A stretch of DNA of 64,000 bases from CAKSQF01 sp963628435. Its GTDB lineage: Bacteria; Bacillota; Clostridia; Oscillospirales; CAG-272. The translations under genes were made by a program, and so were the position numbers. This document shows positions 9,136-17,664 of this stretch, one piece after another (within the stretch, counting starts at the first letter, position 1; each line of letters opens with the position of its first letter). The DNA lies in contig CAVGEY010000004.1 of NCBI GenBank assembly GCA_963628435.1, positions 52,562 to 116,561 of the forward strand, written 5' to 3'. The notes beneath the pieces are model-generated. The model worked only from the letters and a program-made list of their open reading frames with translations, was not told where the DNA came from and did not search any database.

Positions 9136-9163
9136 ATTATACCATATATTGCGTTTTTGTCAA
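9136..9163 (-). promoter_or_regulatory. Promoter of FAD dehydrogenase-SGNH unit
   Basis: On the minus strand TTGACA (9163-9158), a 16-base spacer and TATAAT (9141-9136), about 60 bases before the start codon. Confidence 0.85.
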
Positions 9164-9186
9164 GTGTTCGGACTGCCAAAAAAGGC

Positions 9187-9225
9187 AAATGCCGTATGCG
9201 GAATCATCCGCATACGGCATTTTTT
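9187..9225 (-). terminator. Hairpin terminator after GH32 gene
   Basis: AAATGCCGTATGCGG (9187-9201) pairs perfectly with CCGCATACGGCATTT (9208-9222) immediately after the GH32 stop codon. T-rich DNA flanks both sides, so it may work in both directions. Confidence 0.88.
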
Positions 9226-9226
9226 C

Positions 9227-12184
9227 TTATTTTTCGGTTACATCTATATGATTGAATATGACTGTTCCGCGATATACGTTTATACCGAGCGAACCGTAGC
9301 TGTGTGAGCTGTCGGTAAGCGTAAACGCCTCTTCGCCGTTATATTTCGCGGTTATCTTATTTCCGACCGCCTCAACGGTCAGATTATTGCTTTTCCCCGC
9401 TTCAACGACAACGCTCACCTCTTTTACGACTGCGGTATATCCGCGATCCTTCTTCCAGAGTTTGAGCACTCCCGCAGCGCGGTCAAGCGTCAGACAGTAG
9501 AAATTGTCACCGTCTGTCATTCTGAACACAAGCGCGCCCGCATTCGATCCGTCGGTTACGGTAACATCGGCGCTGTAAGTGAAATCGGACAGGATAATAC
9601 TGCCTCTCGCGAATCCGTCACCCGATGTGCAGGTGAATTTATATCCGTCGGGCGTTGCCGCAAGACTTCCGCCCATTACGGTAAATGTCATATCCGAATC
9701 GGGTTTTGCGCTCTCGCCGACAGCCGTATACTTGATATTATCGAAAATCGCGCTTCCTATCCAGACATTGAGTCCGAACGAACCGTAGGTATGCGCGCTG
9801 TCCTTGACGGCAAACAGTTCTTTGCCGTCAAGCGATACCGTAAGGCTGCTGCCGACCGCTTTCACACTCAGATGATAGGTTGTTTCCAGCTTGACCTCGG
9901 TCGGATACCATTTGAGAACGTTTACAGCGCCGTTCTTCTTCATCCAGAGTTTGACTCCGCCGCTTCCGGCATCGACATTTACGCAGTAAAAATCGGAGAG
10001 TCCGTTCATTCTGAACAGCAGCGATCCGGCGGTATTTGCGGCGGTAAGCGTTATATCCGACTCAAATACGAAGTCGCCGCCCTCGCTGTCCGAAAAGGCG
10101 AATGCGTCTCCGCCGTTTGAAATCAGTTTTATGCCGTTTTCGGTTGTTTCGAGAGTGCCGCCCGAAACGGTAAAGTTGCCTATCATCGAGCTCGGCTCTT
10201 TTTCGTTGACGGTTACCGGTATTTTCACATAACGGTTTCCGACACGGACGGTGATTTCGGTACTTCCGACCTTCTTTGCGGTAATCACAAGTTTGTTTCC
10301 GCTTATCTTGGCATCGGCAATCTTGCCGTTTCCGGATTCGCAGTATATTTTCGCGCTTCCGCCGTAAGCCGCGACAACAAGAGAGGTCGACGGTTTTTCA
10401 AGGCTGAGAACCACTTTATCGGTCGAAACCTGAGGCGCGTTTACTTTTGACGCGTCGTCGAACCATATACTCGAAAGTTCGTCGACTTTCAGCGATACTA
10501 CCGAAAGCGTTCCGTCGGTCGTGAGCGACATTCCTTTTGAAGATGCCTGCGGACGGATGAGCGCCGCGAAATATTCGCAGTTATCGATAAACATCTCGAA
10601 TCCCGCGGTATCGACATAAACGGTTATTTCAAGCGTATTGCCGTCCGAACTGCGGTTTACTACCGACAGAGGATTGCGTGTCGAGATTGCGTCGCATCCG
10701 GCTATGCTTGCCGAACGGTCAAACACGAATCTGCTGTTTTCTTTATTGTATTTAAGAACGGTCGCGTCCCCGTCTCCGACCGCGAGTTTAAGGGTAAAAT
10801 CGGTGGTTTTCGTAAGATCGACCTTCATGGTAAGTCTTACAAGCGATGCCTTTTTGCCCGCGAGGAGATCGTCGCCCGCTTTTATCGTCTTATTCGAAAG
10901 ATTTACGAGAGTCTTTGAGACGATTTTATCATAGTCGTTTACGGGCGAGAACCCGACGCTGTATTCGCCGTTTTTCTTTGTGAGTTTCAGCTCGGAAACG
11001 ATTGTCGCGTTCGATACCCATTCGGTTGCGGTTTCCTGAGCGTATTCCCAGCGGTTCATCCAGCCGACCATAAGTTTTCTGCCGTCCGGTGCATTCTCGA
11101 ATATTATCGATGCGTACGAATCGGGGCCGACACTCGTGATTATAAGATCGGATTCGGGTGTGAATTTGCCGTTTTTATAGCTTCCGACATAGAATCCGCG
11201 TCCCGCGCATGAAAGTACCCATTTTTCTTTACCGTCCTCGTCTTTGAGGGTAAAGAAATCGGGACATTCGGTATAAATTTCGTTTTCGCTTGTCAGTGTC
11301 CAGTTTTTCAGATCGTCCGACTGATAGAATCTGACTTTTCCGCCTGCGACAAGAATTGTCCACTTGCCGTTCGATTCATCGTAAAACAGTTTCGGATCAC
11401 GGAAATCGACTGTTCCGGGGCCGGGATTTTTAATTACGATACCGATTTTCGTAAAGGTCATGCCGTCCTCGCTGTAAGCGATGCCGACAGTCTGCTTTTC
11501 GGTCGAATAAGCGGCGATTATTCCGCCTTTGCTTGTTTTGAACAGTCCCGATTTATTTTCGGTATCCGCCCATGCCGTACCCGACCAAATCTGATTGCTG
11601 TCTGTCGGAATTGCGACTTTCTGTTCGGTCCAGTGAATGAGGTCGGTTGATGTTGCGTGTCCCCAGCAGATGCTGCTGTTCGACAGTATGCCGTAGCCGC
11701 ACTGATAATACATGTGCCATACGCCGTTAAAATATACCGTTCCGTTGATATCGTTCATCCAGCTGTTTTTGCATGAATAATGATACTGCGGTCTGTACGC
11801 CTCGGCGTATGTGGGTGTTCCTTCAACATAGCTTACGGTAGTTGTCACGGGATTCTCCTTACCTTTATCGGTTACCGCCGTGCTTACGGGTTTGCTCGAT
11901 GTTGTAACCGGATTTTCGGATGTTATTGCGCTTTGTTCGGTTGTTGTCTGCGTGTCGGTCGTCGGCTTTTGTGCGGTTGTAACGCTTCCCGTCTCACCGT
12001 CGGTCGTCGGCTTTGTCTGCGGTTTTTCCTCGGTTGTCGGAGATGCTGTTCTGCCGTCTGCCGAGGTCGTTGCCGCGGTTGTAACAGTCGATTCGCCGCC
12101 GCCGCACGCCGTCAAAAACGACGTTGCGCCGAGAATCACGGCTGCCGAAAGAAATGCCGCTTTAAGTAAAAATTTCTTATTCAT
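9227..12184 (-). CDS. Secreted GH32 fructan hydrolase lipoprotein with CBM66-like modules
   Basis: This 985-residue surface lipoprotein should cut beta-fructans (levan, inulin or sucrose-type links) outside the cell. I place the start at ATG 12184, which gives a clean lipoprotein signal with lipobox LTAC (Cys27). A Ser/Thr-rich linker (~28-120) follows. The GH32 propeller has WMNDING (142-148, nucleophile Asp145), FRDPK (261-265, Asp263) and TECPD (acid/base Glu306). After the GH32 beta-sandwich comes a Big_2-like Ig domain (~610-680), then two homologous ~150-residue modules (VSGGTLETTENG / VMGGSLAATPDG; GSLLFRMNGLSDFYCVNVD / GALVFRMTDGDNFYCLTLD) that resemble CBM66, the fructan-end binder of levanases. 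It has its own promoter and terminator and no adjacent sugar transporter. The exact fructan is inferred. Confidence 0.93.
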   Translation of the reverse strand: MNKKFLLKAAFLSAAVILGATSFLTACGGGESTVTTAATTSADGRTASPTTEEKPQTKPTTDGETGSVTTAQKPTTDTQTTTEQSAITSENPVTTSSKPVSTAVTDKGKENPVTTTVSYVEGTPTYAEAYRPQYHYSCKNSWMNDINGTVYFNGVWHMYYQCGYGILSNSSICWGHATSTDLIHWTEQKVAIPTDSNQIWSGTAWADTENKSGLFKTSKGGIIAAYSTEKQTVGIAYSEDGMTFTKIGIVIKNPGPGTVDFRDPKLFYDESNGKWTILVAGGKVRFYQSDDLKNWTLTSENEIYTECPDFFTLKDEDGKEKWVLSCAGRGFYVGSYKNGKFTPESDLIITSVGPDSYASIIFENAPDGRKLMVGWMNRWEYAQETATEWVSNATIVSELKLTKKNGEYSVGFSPVNDYDKIVSKTLVNLSNKTIKAGDDLLAGKKASLVRLTMKVDLTKTTDFTLKLAVGDGDATVLKYNKENSRFVFDRSASIAGCDAISTRNPLSVVNRSSDGNTLEITVYVDTAGFEMFIDNCEYFAALIRPQASSKGMSLTTDGTLSVVSLKVDELSSIWFDDASKVNAPQVSTDKVVLSLEKPSTSLVVAAYGGSAKIYCESGNGKIADAKISGNKLVITAKKVGSTEITVRVGNRYVKIPVTVNEKEPSSMIGNFTVSGGTLETTENGIKLISNGGDAFAFSDSEGGDFVFESDITLTAANTAGSLLFRMNGLSDFYCVNVDAGSGGVKLWMKKNGAVNVLKWYPTEVKLETTYHLSVKAVGSSLTVSLDGKELFAVKDSAHTYGSFGLNVWIGSAIFDNIKYTAVGESAKPDSDMTFTVMGGSLAATPDGYKFTCTSGDGFARGSIILSDFTYSADVTVTDGSNAGALVFRMTDGDNFYCLTLDRAAGVLKLWKKDRGYTAVVKEVSVVVEAGKSNNLTVEAVGNKITAKYNGEEAFTLTDSSHSYGSLGINVYRGTVIFNHIDVTEK

Positions 12185-12255
12185 TCGGATAGTCTGCCCT
12201 TTCTTTAATATTTTATTTTTTATTTTCCGTACAAATATTGTATACACACAAATAA

Positions 12256-12283
12256 ATTATATACCCCCCCGAATTTTTGTCAA
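12256..12283 (-). promoter_or_regulatory. GH32 gene promoter
   Basis: On the minus strand TTGACA (12283-12278), a 16-base spacer that includes a run of seven G, and TATAAT (12261-12256). The start codon is about 70 bases downstream. No obvious CRE or other operator was recognised. Confidence 0.82.
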
Positions 12284-12319
12284 TAGCAATTTGTGCAAAT
12301 TCAGGGGGCATTTCTGTGC

Positions 12320-12355
12320 AAAACAGCCGCACACTCTGGGGTGTGCGGCTGATTT
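12320..12355 (-). terminator. Hairpin terminator after MATE gene
   Basis: CAGCCGCACAC (12324-12334) pairs with GTGTGCGGCTG (12341-12351), 24 bases after the MATE stop on the minus strand, followed by TTTTG. Confidence 0.75.
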
Positions 12356-12374
12356 TCATATACAGCTCAGGCGG

Positions 12375-13742
12375 CTAAGATTTTTTCGCGAACTGCATAA
12401 GCTTTTTCCTGCAATGGAAAAATGCGGGAATAAGAAACAGGTCTGCAAACAGCCATGCCAGCGGGCTTGCGAAGCAGGCGGCGGTGAAACCGAAAATCGG
12501 CACGAACACCATACCGATGAGAGTACGCGCGATCATTTCGAGCACGCCCGCGATAACCGCGAAGCCGGGAAATCCCATTCCCTGAATAAGAAACCGCACG
12601 ATATTCACGAGGGCAACGAGGAAATAGAAGGCGGCGTTGGTGAGCAGGAACTGTCTTGCGTGTTCGACAACCCAGGTGATATCACCCGAATCGGAGGAAT
12701 CGATAAAAAGATTTATCGCGGGACGCGCGAGGAAGAAGAGCGCGGCGAAAACCAGAACGCAGTAGACGGCCGCGAGAGCGATCGCCGATCTCATACCCTT
12801 GCCGAGTCTGTCGTATTTGCCCGCGCCGACATTCTGTCCGCCGTAGGTTGCCATCGTCGAGCCGAGAGCGTCGAACGGCGACATTGTTATGCCGCTGATA
12901 CGCGAGCTTGCCGTCATGGCGGCAACCGCACTCGATCCGAGAGTATTTACCGCCGACTGCAGAACGACGCTGCCGATTGCGGTAATCGAATACTGAAGCC
13001 CCATCGGGAGGCCCATCGAAAGCAGATTTTTAATATGATACGCGTCGGGCATGATGTCCGATTTGCGCAGGTGAAGTATATCATACTTCTTTATTATGAC
13101 GATAAGGCAGAGAATTCCCGAAATCGCCTGCGAAAGCACGGTTGCGAAAGCCGCGCCGAAAACGCCCAAATGAAGGTTGATGATAAAGAAAAGGTCGAGT
13201 CCGATATTCAGAATCGCGGCGAGAACGAGGAAAATTACGGGGGTGGTCGAATCGCCGAGAGCGCGCAGATATGACGAAAGCACATTATACAGAATGGTTG
13301 CCGGTATACCCGCGAAAATCACCACGATATATTCGTAGGACATATCGATAATGTCGGACGGCGTTTTCATAAGTTCGAGAATCTGACGGCAGAAAGTAAC
13401 GGTCAGCGCGGTCATGATGCCGGCAAAGACGACAGACAGCACGGCGGAATTGCCGACAAATTTGCGAACGCCGTCATAGTCGCGCGCGCCGAAACGCTGA
13501 GCGACCGGCAGACCGAAGCCCGTGCATATTCCGGAGCAGAATCCTATTATAAGAAAGTTTATGCTTCCGGTTGCGCCGACGGCGGCAAGCGGCAGCACGC
13601 CGAGATAGCGTCCGACGATAATCGTATCCATAAGGTTATAGAACTGCTGAAAAAGCAGTCCGAACAGAAGCGGCACCGCAAAGCCGAGAATCAGCTTCAT
13701 CGGCGAGCCGTCGGTCAGTTCTTTTGTTTTGCTTCCCGCCAT
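12375..13742 (-). CDS. MATE-family multidrug/metabolite exporter
   Basis: This 455-residue integral membrane protein has about 12 hydrophobic segments and the N-terminal MATE signature LFGLLFQQFYNLMDTIIVGRYLG. MATE proteins export cationic drugs or metabolites by Na+ or H+ antiport. The ATG at 13742 follows GGGAGG closely. It is flanked by its own promoter (13817-13844) and terminator (12320-12355), so it is monocistronic. It is one of three MATE paralogues in this window (also 17665 and 28467). Substrate unknown. Confidence 0.95.
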   Translation of the reverse strand: MAGSKTKELTDGSPMKLILGFAVPLLFGLLFQQFYNLMDTIIVGRYLGVLPLAAVGATGSINFLIIGFCSGICTGFGLPVAQRFGARDYDGVRKFVGNSAVLSVVFAGIMTALTVTFCRQILELMKTPSDIIDMSYEYIVVIFAGIPATILYNVLSSYLRALGDSTTPVIFLVLAAILNIGLDLFFIINLHLGVFGAAFATVLSQAISGILCLIVIIKKYDILHLRKSDIMPDAYHIKNLLSMGLPMGLQYSITAIGSVVLQSAVNTLGSSAVAAMTASSRISGITMSPFDALGSTMATYGGQNVGAGKYDRLGKGMRSAIALAAVYCVLVFAALFFLARPAINLFIDSSDSGDITWVVEHARQFLLTNAAFYFLVALVNIVRFLIQGMGFPGFAVIAGVLEMIARTLIGMVFVPIFGFTAACFASPLAWLFADLFLIPAFFHCRKKLMQFAKKS

Positions 13743-13816
13743 AATATACCTCCCGCGCCGACACCGGCACAGTCCGAATTCGTTTACACATTTAACCGCC
13801 GATTTATATCGAAGGT

Positions 13817-13844
13817 ATTATAACATATTTGCCGTCTTTGTCAA
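13817..13844 (-). promoter_or_regulatory. MATE gene promoter
   Basis: On the minus strand TTGACA (13844-13839), a 16-base spacer and TATAAT (13822-13817), with a ~75-base leader to the ATG at 13742. Confidence 0.82.
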
Positions 13845-13909
13845 TCGGCAAATACGATTTTTACGAAAAAAATAAAATCGTTTTTTTTTGTGTTTTTTTG
13901 CTTTTTCTA

Positions 13910-13938
13910 TTGAAAAAATGCAAAAAAAATGTTATTAT
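13910..13938 (+). promoter_or_regulatory. Promoter of four-gene reductive cassette
   Basis: TTGAAA (13910-13915), a 17-base spacer and TATTAT (13933-13938). The first gene starts at 14073, so the leader is about 130 bases. Confidence 0.7.
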
Positions 13939-14072
13939 TTATATGCAGCGGAAATTTTCCGGTCATTGTAAAAATCATTCTGCCGAACGGTCTGCCGCCG
14001 TCGGCTTTTTTTATGATGTCATTCCGCCGCAAATTTCGAAATCCGATCAGGATAAAAAAGGAGAGGTACAAT

Positions 14073-14999
14073 ATGAGCAGTTTTGAAAATCTGCGAATTG
14101 TAGACAATTTCTATCAGACATCACTCTTTTTCCCGATGCCGACGGTCATCATCAGCACACTTTGCGAGGACGGTACGACAACTCTCGGACCTTATTCCCT
14201 TGTTCAGCCCTACTATGTGGCAGGCAAGGACTTCTACGCAATGCTGCTCAGCTGCAGAAACTCGTCGAACACCGCCCAAAACATTCTGCGCAACGGCAAA
14301 TGCGCCATCAACTTCATCGACGACAATCCCAAGACATTCAAGGAAGCCGTAAAGCTTTCATGGCCGGGCGACAAACCCTCCGACAAGATGCCAAACTGCA
14401 AATTCAGACTTGAAAAGAGCATTATCGAGGAAGAAACGGGTGAGAAGCGTCCGCTGGTGCTTACCGACGCAATCGAAGCCATCGAATGCACATGGGTACG
14501 CGAACTTGACGGTGCCGACAAAGACCTGCCGGGGCAGCTTACGGGCTACGAACCGCCCTATCACGATTTCAACGGTATCACGAGCAAATTCGGCGCGCAC
14601 TTCATTCTCCGTGTAGACAAGATTCTTATGAAGAAAAAGTACAGTGACGCCATCATAAACGGTGTACGCGCAAAAGACTTCCCTCCGCTTCCCGTTGATT
14701 ACGGCTACCGCGATTCCAAGAATTTCTGGTTCCACAGAAAAACGCGCATGAGAGCAGAACTGCTTCAGGTACGCAAAGCATCTCTTGAATCGGTAAGATA
14801 TGCCGCAGACCGTGCCGACGACAAGGTCAAATTCACAGATGACGCTCTCGAAACGATTCTCGGCGTTCCGCGTGTATTCCTTCCGACGGTTCTCAGAGGA
14901 TGCGTTCAGTGGGCAAAAGAAAACAATGTCGAGCTTGTCACAGCCGAACACATGAAGATAATCAACGACAAACGCTCAAAAGAAAAAGCGAAAAAATAA
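14073..14999 (+). CDS. Flavin reductase-like protein with PCP_red-type C-terminal domain
   Basis: I place the start at ATG 14073, 7 bases after AAAAGGAGAGG; the 308-residue product has no signal peptide. Residues ~1-190 resemble the FMN-binding split-barrel flavin reductase/flavoredoxin family (MPTVIISTLCEDGTTTLGPYSLVQPYYVAGKDFYAM region). The C-terminal ~50 residues (LETILGVPRVFLPTVLRG...VELVTAEHMKIIND) resemble the PCP_red domain found at the end of the BchB/ChlB subunit of dark protochlorophyllide reductase, an unusual fusion. It heads a tight rightward cassette with an SDR and a DUF1295 membrane reductase. A role as an electron donor or FMN-dependent reductase in that pathway is an inference. 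Confidence 0.82.
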   Translation: MSSFENLRIVDNFYQTSLFFPMPTVIISTLCEDGTTTLGPYSLVQPYYVAGKDFYAMLLSCRNSSNTAQNILRNGKCAINFIDDNPKTFKEAVKLSWPGDKPSDKMPNCKFRLEKSIIEEETGEKRPLVLTDAIEAIECTWVRELDGADKDLPGQLTGYEPPYHDFNGITSKFGAHFILRVDKILMKKKYSDAIINGVRAKDFPPLPVDYGYRDSKNFWFHRKTRMRAELLQVRKASLESVRYAADRADDKVKFTDDALETILGVPRVFLPTVLRGCVQWAKENNVELVTAEHMKIINDKRSKEKAKK

Positions 15000-15018
15000 A
15001 AAATAAGGAGTTTTATAT

Positions 15019-15885
15019 ATGAAAGTGGTACTTGCAGGCGCTTTCGGAAATCTCGGCGCCGAAATACTAAAGGCTCTCTGCAAAGGCGATTATGAAATCG
15101 TTGCCGCAGACCTCAAAGAAAGAAATATCGAGGGAACAGACGGCAAATACAAGTTCGTATCGATTGACGCTACAAATCCCGAAACTCTCGCAGGGCTCTG
15201 CGACGGTGCGGATGTCGTAATCACGACAATGGGACTTACCGGCGCATCCACAAGATTCACATCTTATGATATCGACTACAAGGGAAATATGAATCTCTAT
15301 GCCGAAGCAAAAAAAGCCGGCGTAAAGAAATTCAACTACATCTCGGTAATATCCTGCGACGAAAAGGGTGCCGAAGAAGTTCCGATGCTTCACGCGAAAT
15401 ATCTCGTTGAAGAGGAAATCAAGAAGCAGCCGATGGATTATGTCATCTTCCGTCCCACCGGATATTTCTACGACATCGCAAAGGTGTTCAAGCCTTATGT
15501 CGACAAGGGTGAGATGCAGCTTCTGAAGGGATACGGCAAGGTCAGCGCGAATGTTGTCGACTGCCCCGATTTTGCCGAATTCATCGTCGAACACATGAAT
15601 GACAAAAACGTCGTATACAATGTCGGCGGAAAAGAAACATACACCTATGAAGAAATGGCGAAGATGTGCTTTGACGCAGCCGAAAAGCCGCTCAAAATCA
15701 AATGGGCGCCGATCTGGCTGTTCGGCATACTCGCAAATCTTCCGAAAATCAAAAAAGCGGGAAAACATGACATCATTCTTTTCTCAAAATGGACTCTGAG
15801 TCACGACCTTGTCGGAGACACAAAGGTCGGAAACGCAAGTTTTGCCGAATATATCAAGAATTATTTCGGAAAGGGGAACAACTGA
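15019..15885 (+). CDS. Atypical SDR / NmrA-like NAD(P)-binding protein
   Basis: This 288-residue protein opens with the Rossmann motif MKVVLAGAFGNLGAEIL, binding NAD(P)H through GxxGxxG (GAFGNLG, residues 7-13), and follows the extended/atypical short-chain dehydrogenase pattern (VITTMGLTGAS, FNYISVISCDEKGAEEVPMLHAKYLVEEEI). The expected YxxxK is replaced by HAKYLVEE, so it may be a non-catalytic or epimerase-like relative. The ribosome site AAGGAG precedes the ATG. It starts 19 bases after the flavin-reductase gene and its stop almost touches the next start (1-base gap), showing tight translational coupling within the cassette. Confidence 0.88.
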   Translation: MKVVLAGAFGNLGAEILKALCKGDYEIVAADLKERNIEGTDGKYKFVSIDATNPETLAGLCDGADVVITTMGLTGASTRFTSYDIDYKGNMNLYAEAKKAGVKKFNYISVISCDEKGAEEVPMLHAKYLVEEEIKKQPMDYVIFRPTGYFYDIAKVFKPYVDKGEMQLLKGYGKVSANVVDCPDFAEFIVEHMNDKNVVYNVGGKETYTYEEMAKMCFDAAEKPLKIKWAPIWLFGILANLPKIKKAGKHDIILFSKWTLSHDLVGDTKVGNASFAEYIKNYFGKGNN

Positions 15886-15886
15886 T

Positions 15887-16720
15887 ATGCCGTGGGGACT
15901 TATCGCAATACTTTATCTTGTCTGCGCCCTGCTCTGCTCGGTCGGATTTTATAAATTCGTATACTTTCTCTCGATAGGCTACGGATTCGCCATTGCCGGA
16001 GGCGCAATCGCGGTATTCATTATGTATCTTTCGGATTCATACCTGGCTCCGCTTTTCGTCATCCTCCTGCAGCTTCTCCTGTTTATCGCATACGGAGCTC
16101 GTCTTTCGGGATTCCTGCTTTTCAGAGAACTGAAAAACGCGTCCTTCCGTAAAACCGATGTCGCAAAAAGCACACTCGCGACAAACGATGAAAAGAAAAT
16201 GCCGATATTCGTTCTCGTCATCATCTGGCTCTGCGTATCGGCCCTCTATGTCGCACAGCTCAGCCCCATGCTCTTCAGAATCGTCAATGACTCCGACGAT
16301 GTCGTTCTTCCGATAATCGGCATGATTATTTCGGTATGCGGAATCGTTCTCGAATCGGCTGCCGACTCTCAGAAATCGGCGCAGAAAAAGATCCGCCCCG
16401 ACATGGTAGCCAAAGACGGTCTTTACCGCATAGTAAGATGCCCGAACTATCTCGGCGAAATCATATTCTGGACAGGCGTATTCATCGGCGGATTCTCGAC
16501 TTATTCGGGATTCGGACAGTGGATTGTCGCGATTATCGCATACGTTGCAATAGTCTACATCATGTTCAACGGCGCGCAGCGTCTTGAAAAGCGTCAGATG
16601 GGACGCTACAAGGACAACGAAGAGTACAACAGCTACGCCGACAAAACTCCGATTATTCTGCCTTTTGTACCGATTTACCATCTCAACAAAAAAGAAGAAA
16701 AAGAAGAATCGAAAGACTGA
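15887..16720 (+). CDS. DUF1295 / steroid 5-alpha-reductase-like membrane protein
   Basis: This 277-residue polytopic membrane protein starts at ATG 15887, 8 bases after AAAGGGG and 1 base after the upstream stop. The C-terminal half has the DUF1295/steroid 5-alpha reductase-ICMT motif GLYRIVRCPNYLGEIIFWTG (~174-193), and further on RLEKRQMGRY...YNSYADKTPIILPFVP. Members reduce C=C bonds of steroids or enones with NADPH, or methylate lipid substrates. It is followed by a small membrane protein. The two upstream redox genes support a reductive reaction on a hydrophobic, membrane-held substrate (inference). The C-terminal tail is Lys/Glu-rich and cytosolic. Confidence 0.85.
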   Translation: MPWGLIAILYLVCALLCSVGFYKFVYFLSIGYGFAIAGGAIAVFIMYLSDSYLAPLFVILLQLLLFIAYGARLSGFLLFRELKNASFRKTDVAKSTLATNDEKKMPIFVLVIIWLCVSALYVAQLSPMLFRIVNDSDDVVLPIIGMIISVCGIVLESAADSQKSAQKKIRPDMVAKDGLYRIVRCPNYLGEIIFWTGVFIGGFSTYSGFGQWIVAIIAYVAIVYIMFNGAQRLEKRQMGRYKDNEEYNSYADKTPIILPFVPIYHLNKKEEKEESKD

Positions 16721-16765
16721 CAAAATCTTCACCGATTTGTCGGAAAGGAAATTTCAGCTGACAGT

Positions 16766-17401
16766 ATGAAAGACTTTTCTATTCCGATGGCTCTCGCCGA
16801 CTACATTCCGGTTATCCTGTTTGCCGCGGCGGCGGTCATCCTTATACGCGATATGTACAACAAAATGAGCAAAGGCGCGTTCGCGCTCTTTGCCGCAGGC
16901 ACGATAGATGTAATTGCCGCGGGATTTCTCAAGGCAAGCTACAAACTGCTCTACGCGGCGGGAATCTGCGATTTCGAAGCGCTCAGCGACATCTTCTTCC
17001 CCATGCAGTCACTCGGATTTCTGCTTGCGGGAATCGGCGTTCTCGCGCTTGTCTGCCACAAGCAGACCGCATCGTTTGCGGCTGTTGCGGCACCTCCCGC
17101 ATTCAGCGGCACATTTGTCTTTGTCGGGCTTATGGTTGCGGGGCTCGCTCTTATGGATGTCGGACTCTCGATTATGTCGGCAAAAATGAAAAAACCGGCG
17201 GTTATCGTTTTGTTTGTGATTTCGTTTATATGCTCGCTCGGCATGGGATATCTCTCCTCCCGCGATTTCACAAAGGCATCGATGAACTGGATTGCCGAAG
17301 GAGTCAACATCGCAGGTCAGGGCTGTCTCCTCATCGGCGCGATTTTGCTTCACAAATCGGGATTTGCCGATTTCAAGCTCCGCGGCGGCGAGGTTGCCTG
17401 A
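16766..17401 (+). CDS. Six-pass membrane protein of unknown function
   Basis: I do not recognise this 211-residue protein. It has about six hydrophobic helices separated by short loops (IPVILFAAAAVILI, GAFALFAAGTIDVIAAGF, LGFLLAGIGVLALV, FVFVGLMVAGLALMDVGL, AVIVLFVISFICSLGMGY, GQGCLLIGAILL-like region). The only upstream ribosome site (AAAGGA) is ~16 bases from the ATG, so translation is probably weak or coupled to the DUF1295 gene 45 bases before. It is the last gene of the cassette and is followed by a strong terminator, which supports co-transcription and a shared pathway. Confidence 0.8.
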   Translation: MKDFSIPMALADYIPVILFAAAAVILIRDMYNKMSKGAFALFAAGTIDVIAAGFLKASYKLLYAAGICDFEALSDIFFPMQSLGFLLAGIGVLALVCHKQTASFAAVAAPPAFSGTFVFVGLMVAGLALMDVGLSIMSAKMKKPAVIVLFVISFICSLGMGYLSSRDFTKASMNWIAEGVNIAGQGCLLIGAILLHKSGFADFKLRGGEVA

Positions 17402-17436
17402 CGGCTCTATAACGCGATAAATTCAAAATGCATGAT

Positions 17437-17471
17437 AAACAGCGGACAGGCGGCGTCTGTCCGCTGTTTTC
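17437..17471 (+). terminator. Terminator of reductive cassette
   Basis: AAACAGCGGACAG (17437-17449) pairs with CTGTCCGCTGTTT (17457-17469), followed by T and C. It lies 36 bases after the last stop. Confidence 0.88.
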
Positions 17472-17595
17472 TTGCGGCAGGTCGATTATTCTCTGAAAAG
17501 CGCAGACGAATTTTTTTCATTTTTTCGGAAAATCGGCTCTTTTTTTCGGGAAACCAGCCGAAAAAGCAAATTTTGTGACATATTTGAAATAGCTG

Positions 17596-17624
17596 TTGAA
17601 AAAAAAGAAAATCTGTGCTATTAT
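17596..17624 (+). promoter_or_regulatory. Promoter of second MATE gene
   Basis: TTGAAA (17596-17601), a 17-base spacer and TATTAT (17619-17624), 41 bases before the TTG start. Confidence 0.75.
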
Positions 17625-17664
17625 CGTACAGTCCGGTTATACACGGTCGAAAGGGAGATAACAG

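Noticed and set aside
11880..13274. 464-residue ORF on the plus strand across the GH32 and MATE genes
   Set aside because: It spans the GH32 start, promoter and terminator and is a reverse shadow of two clear genes.
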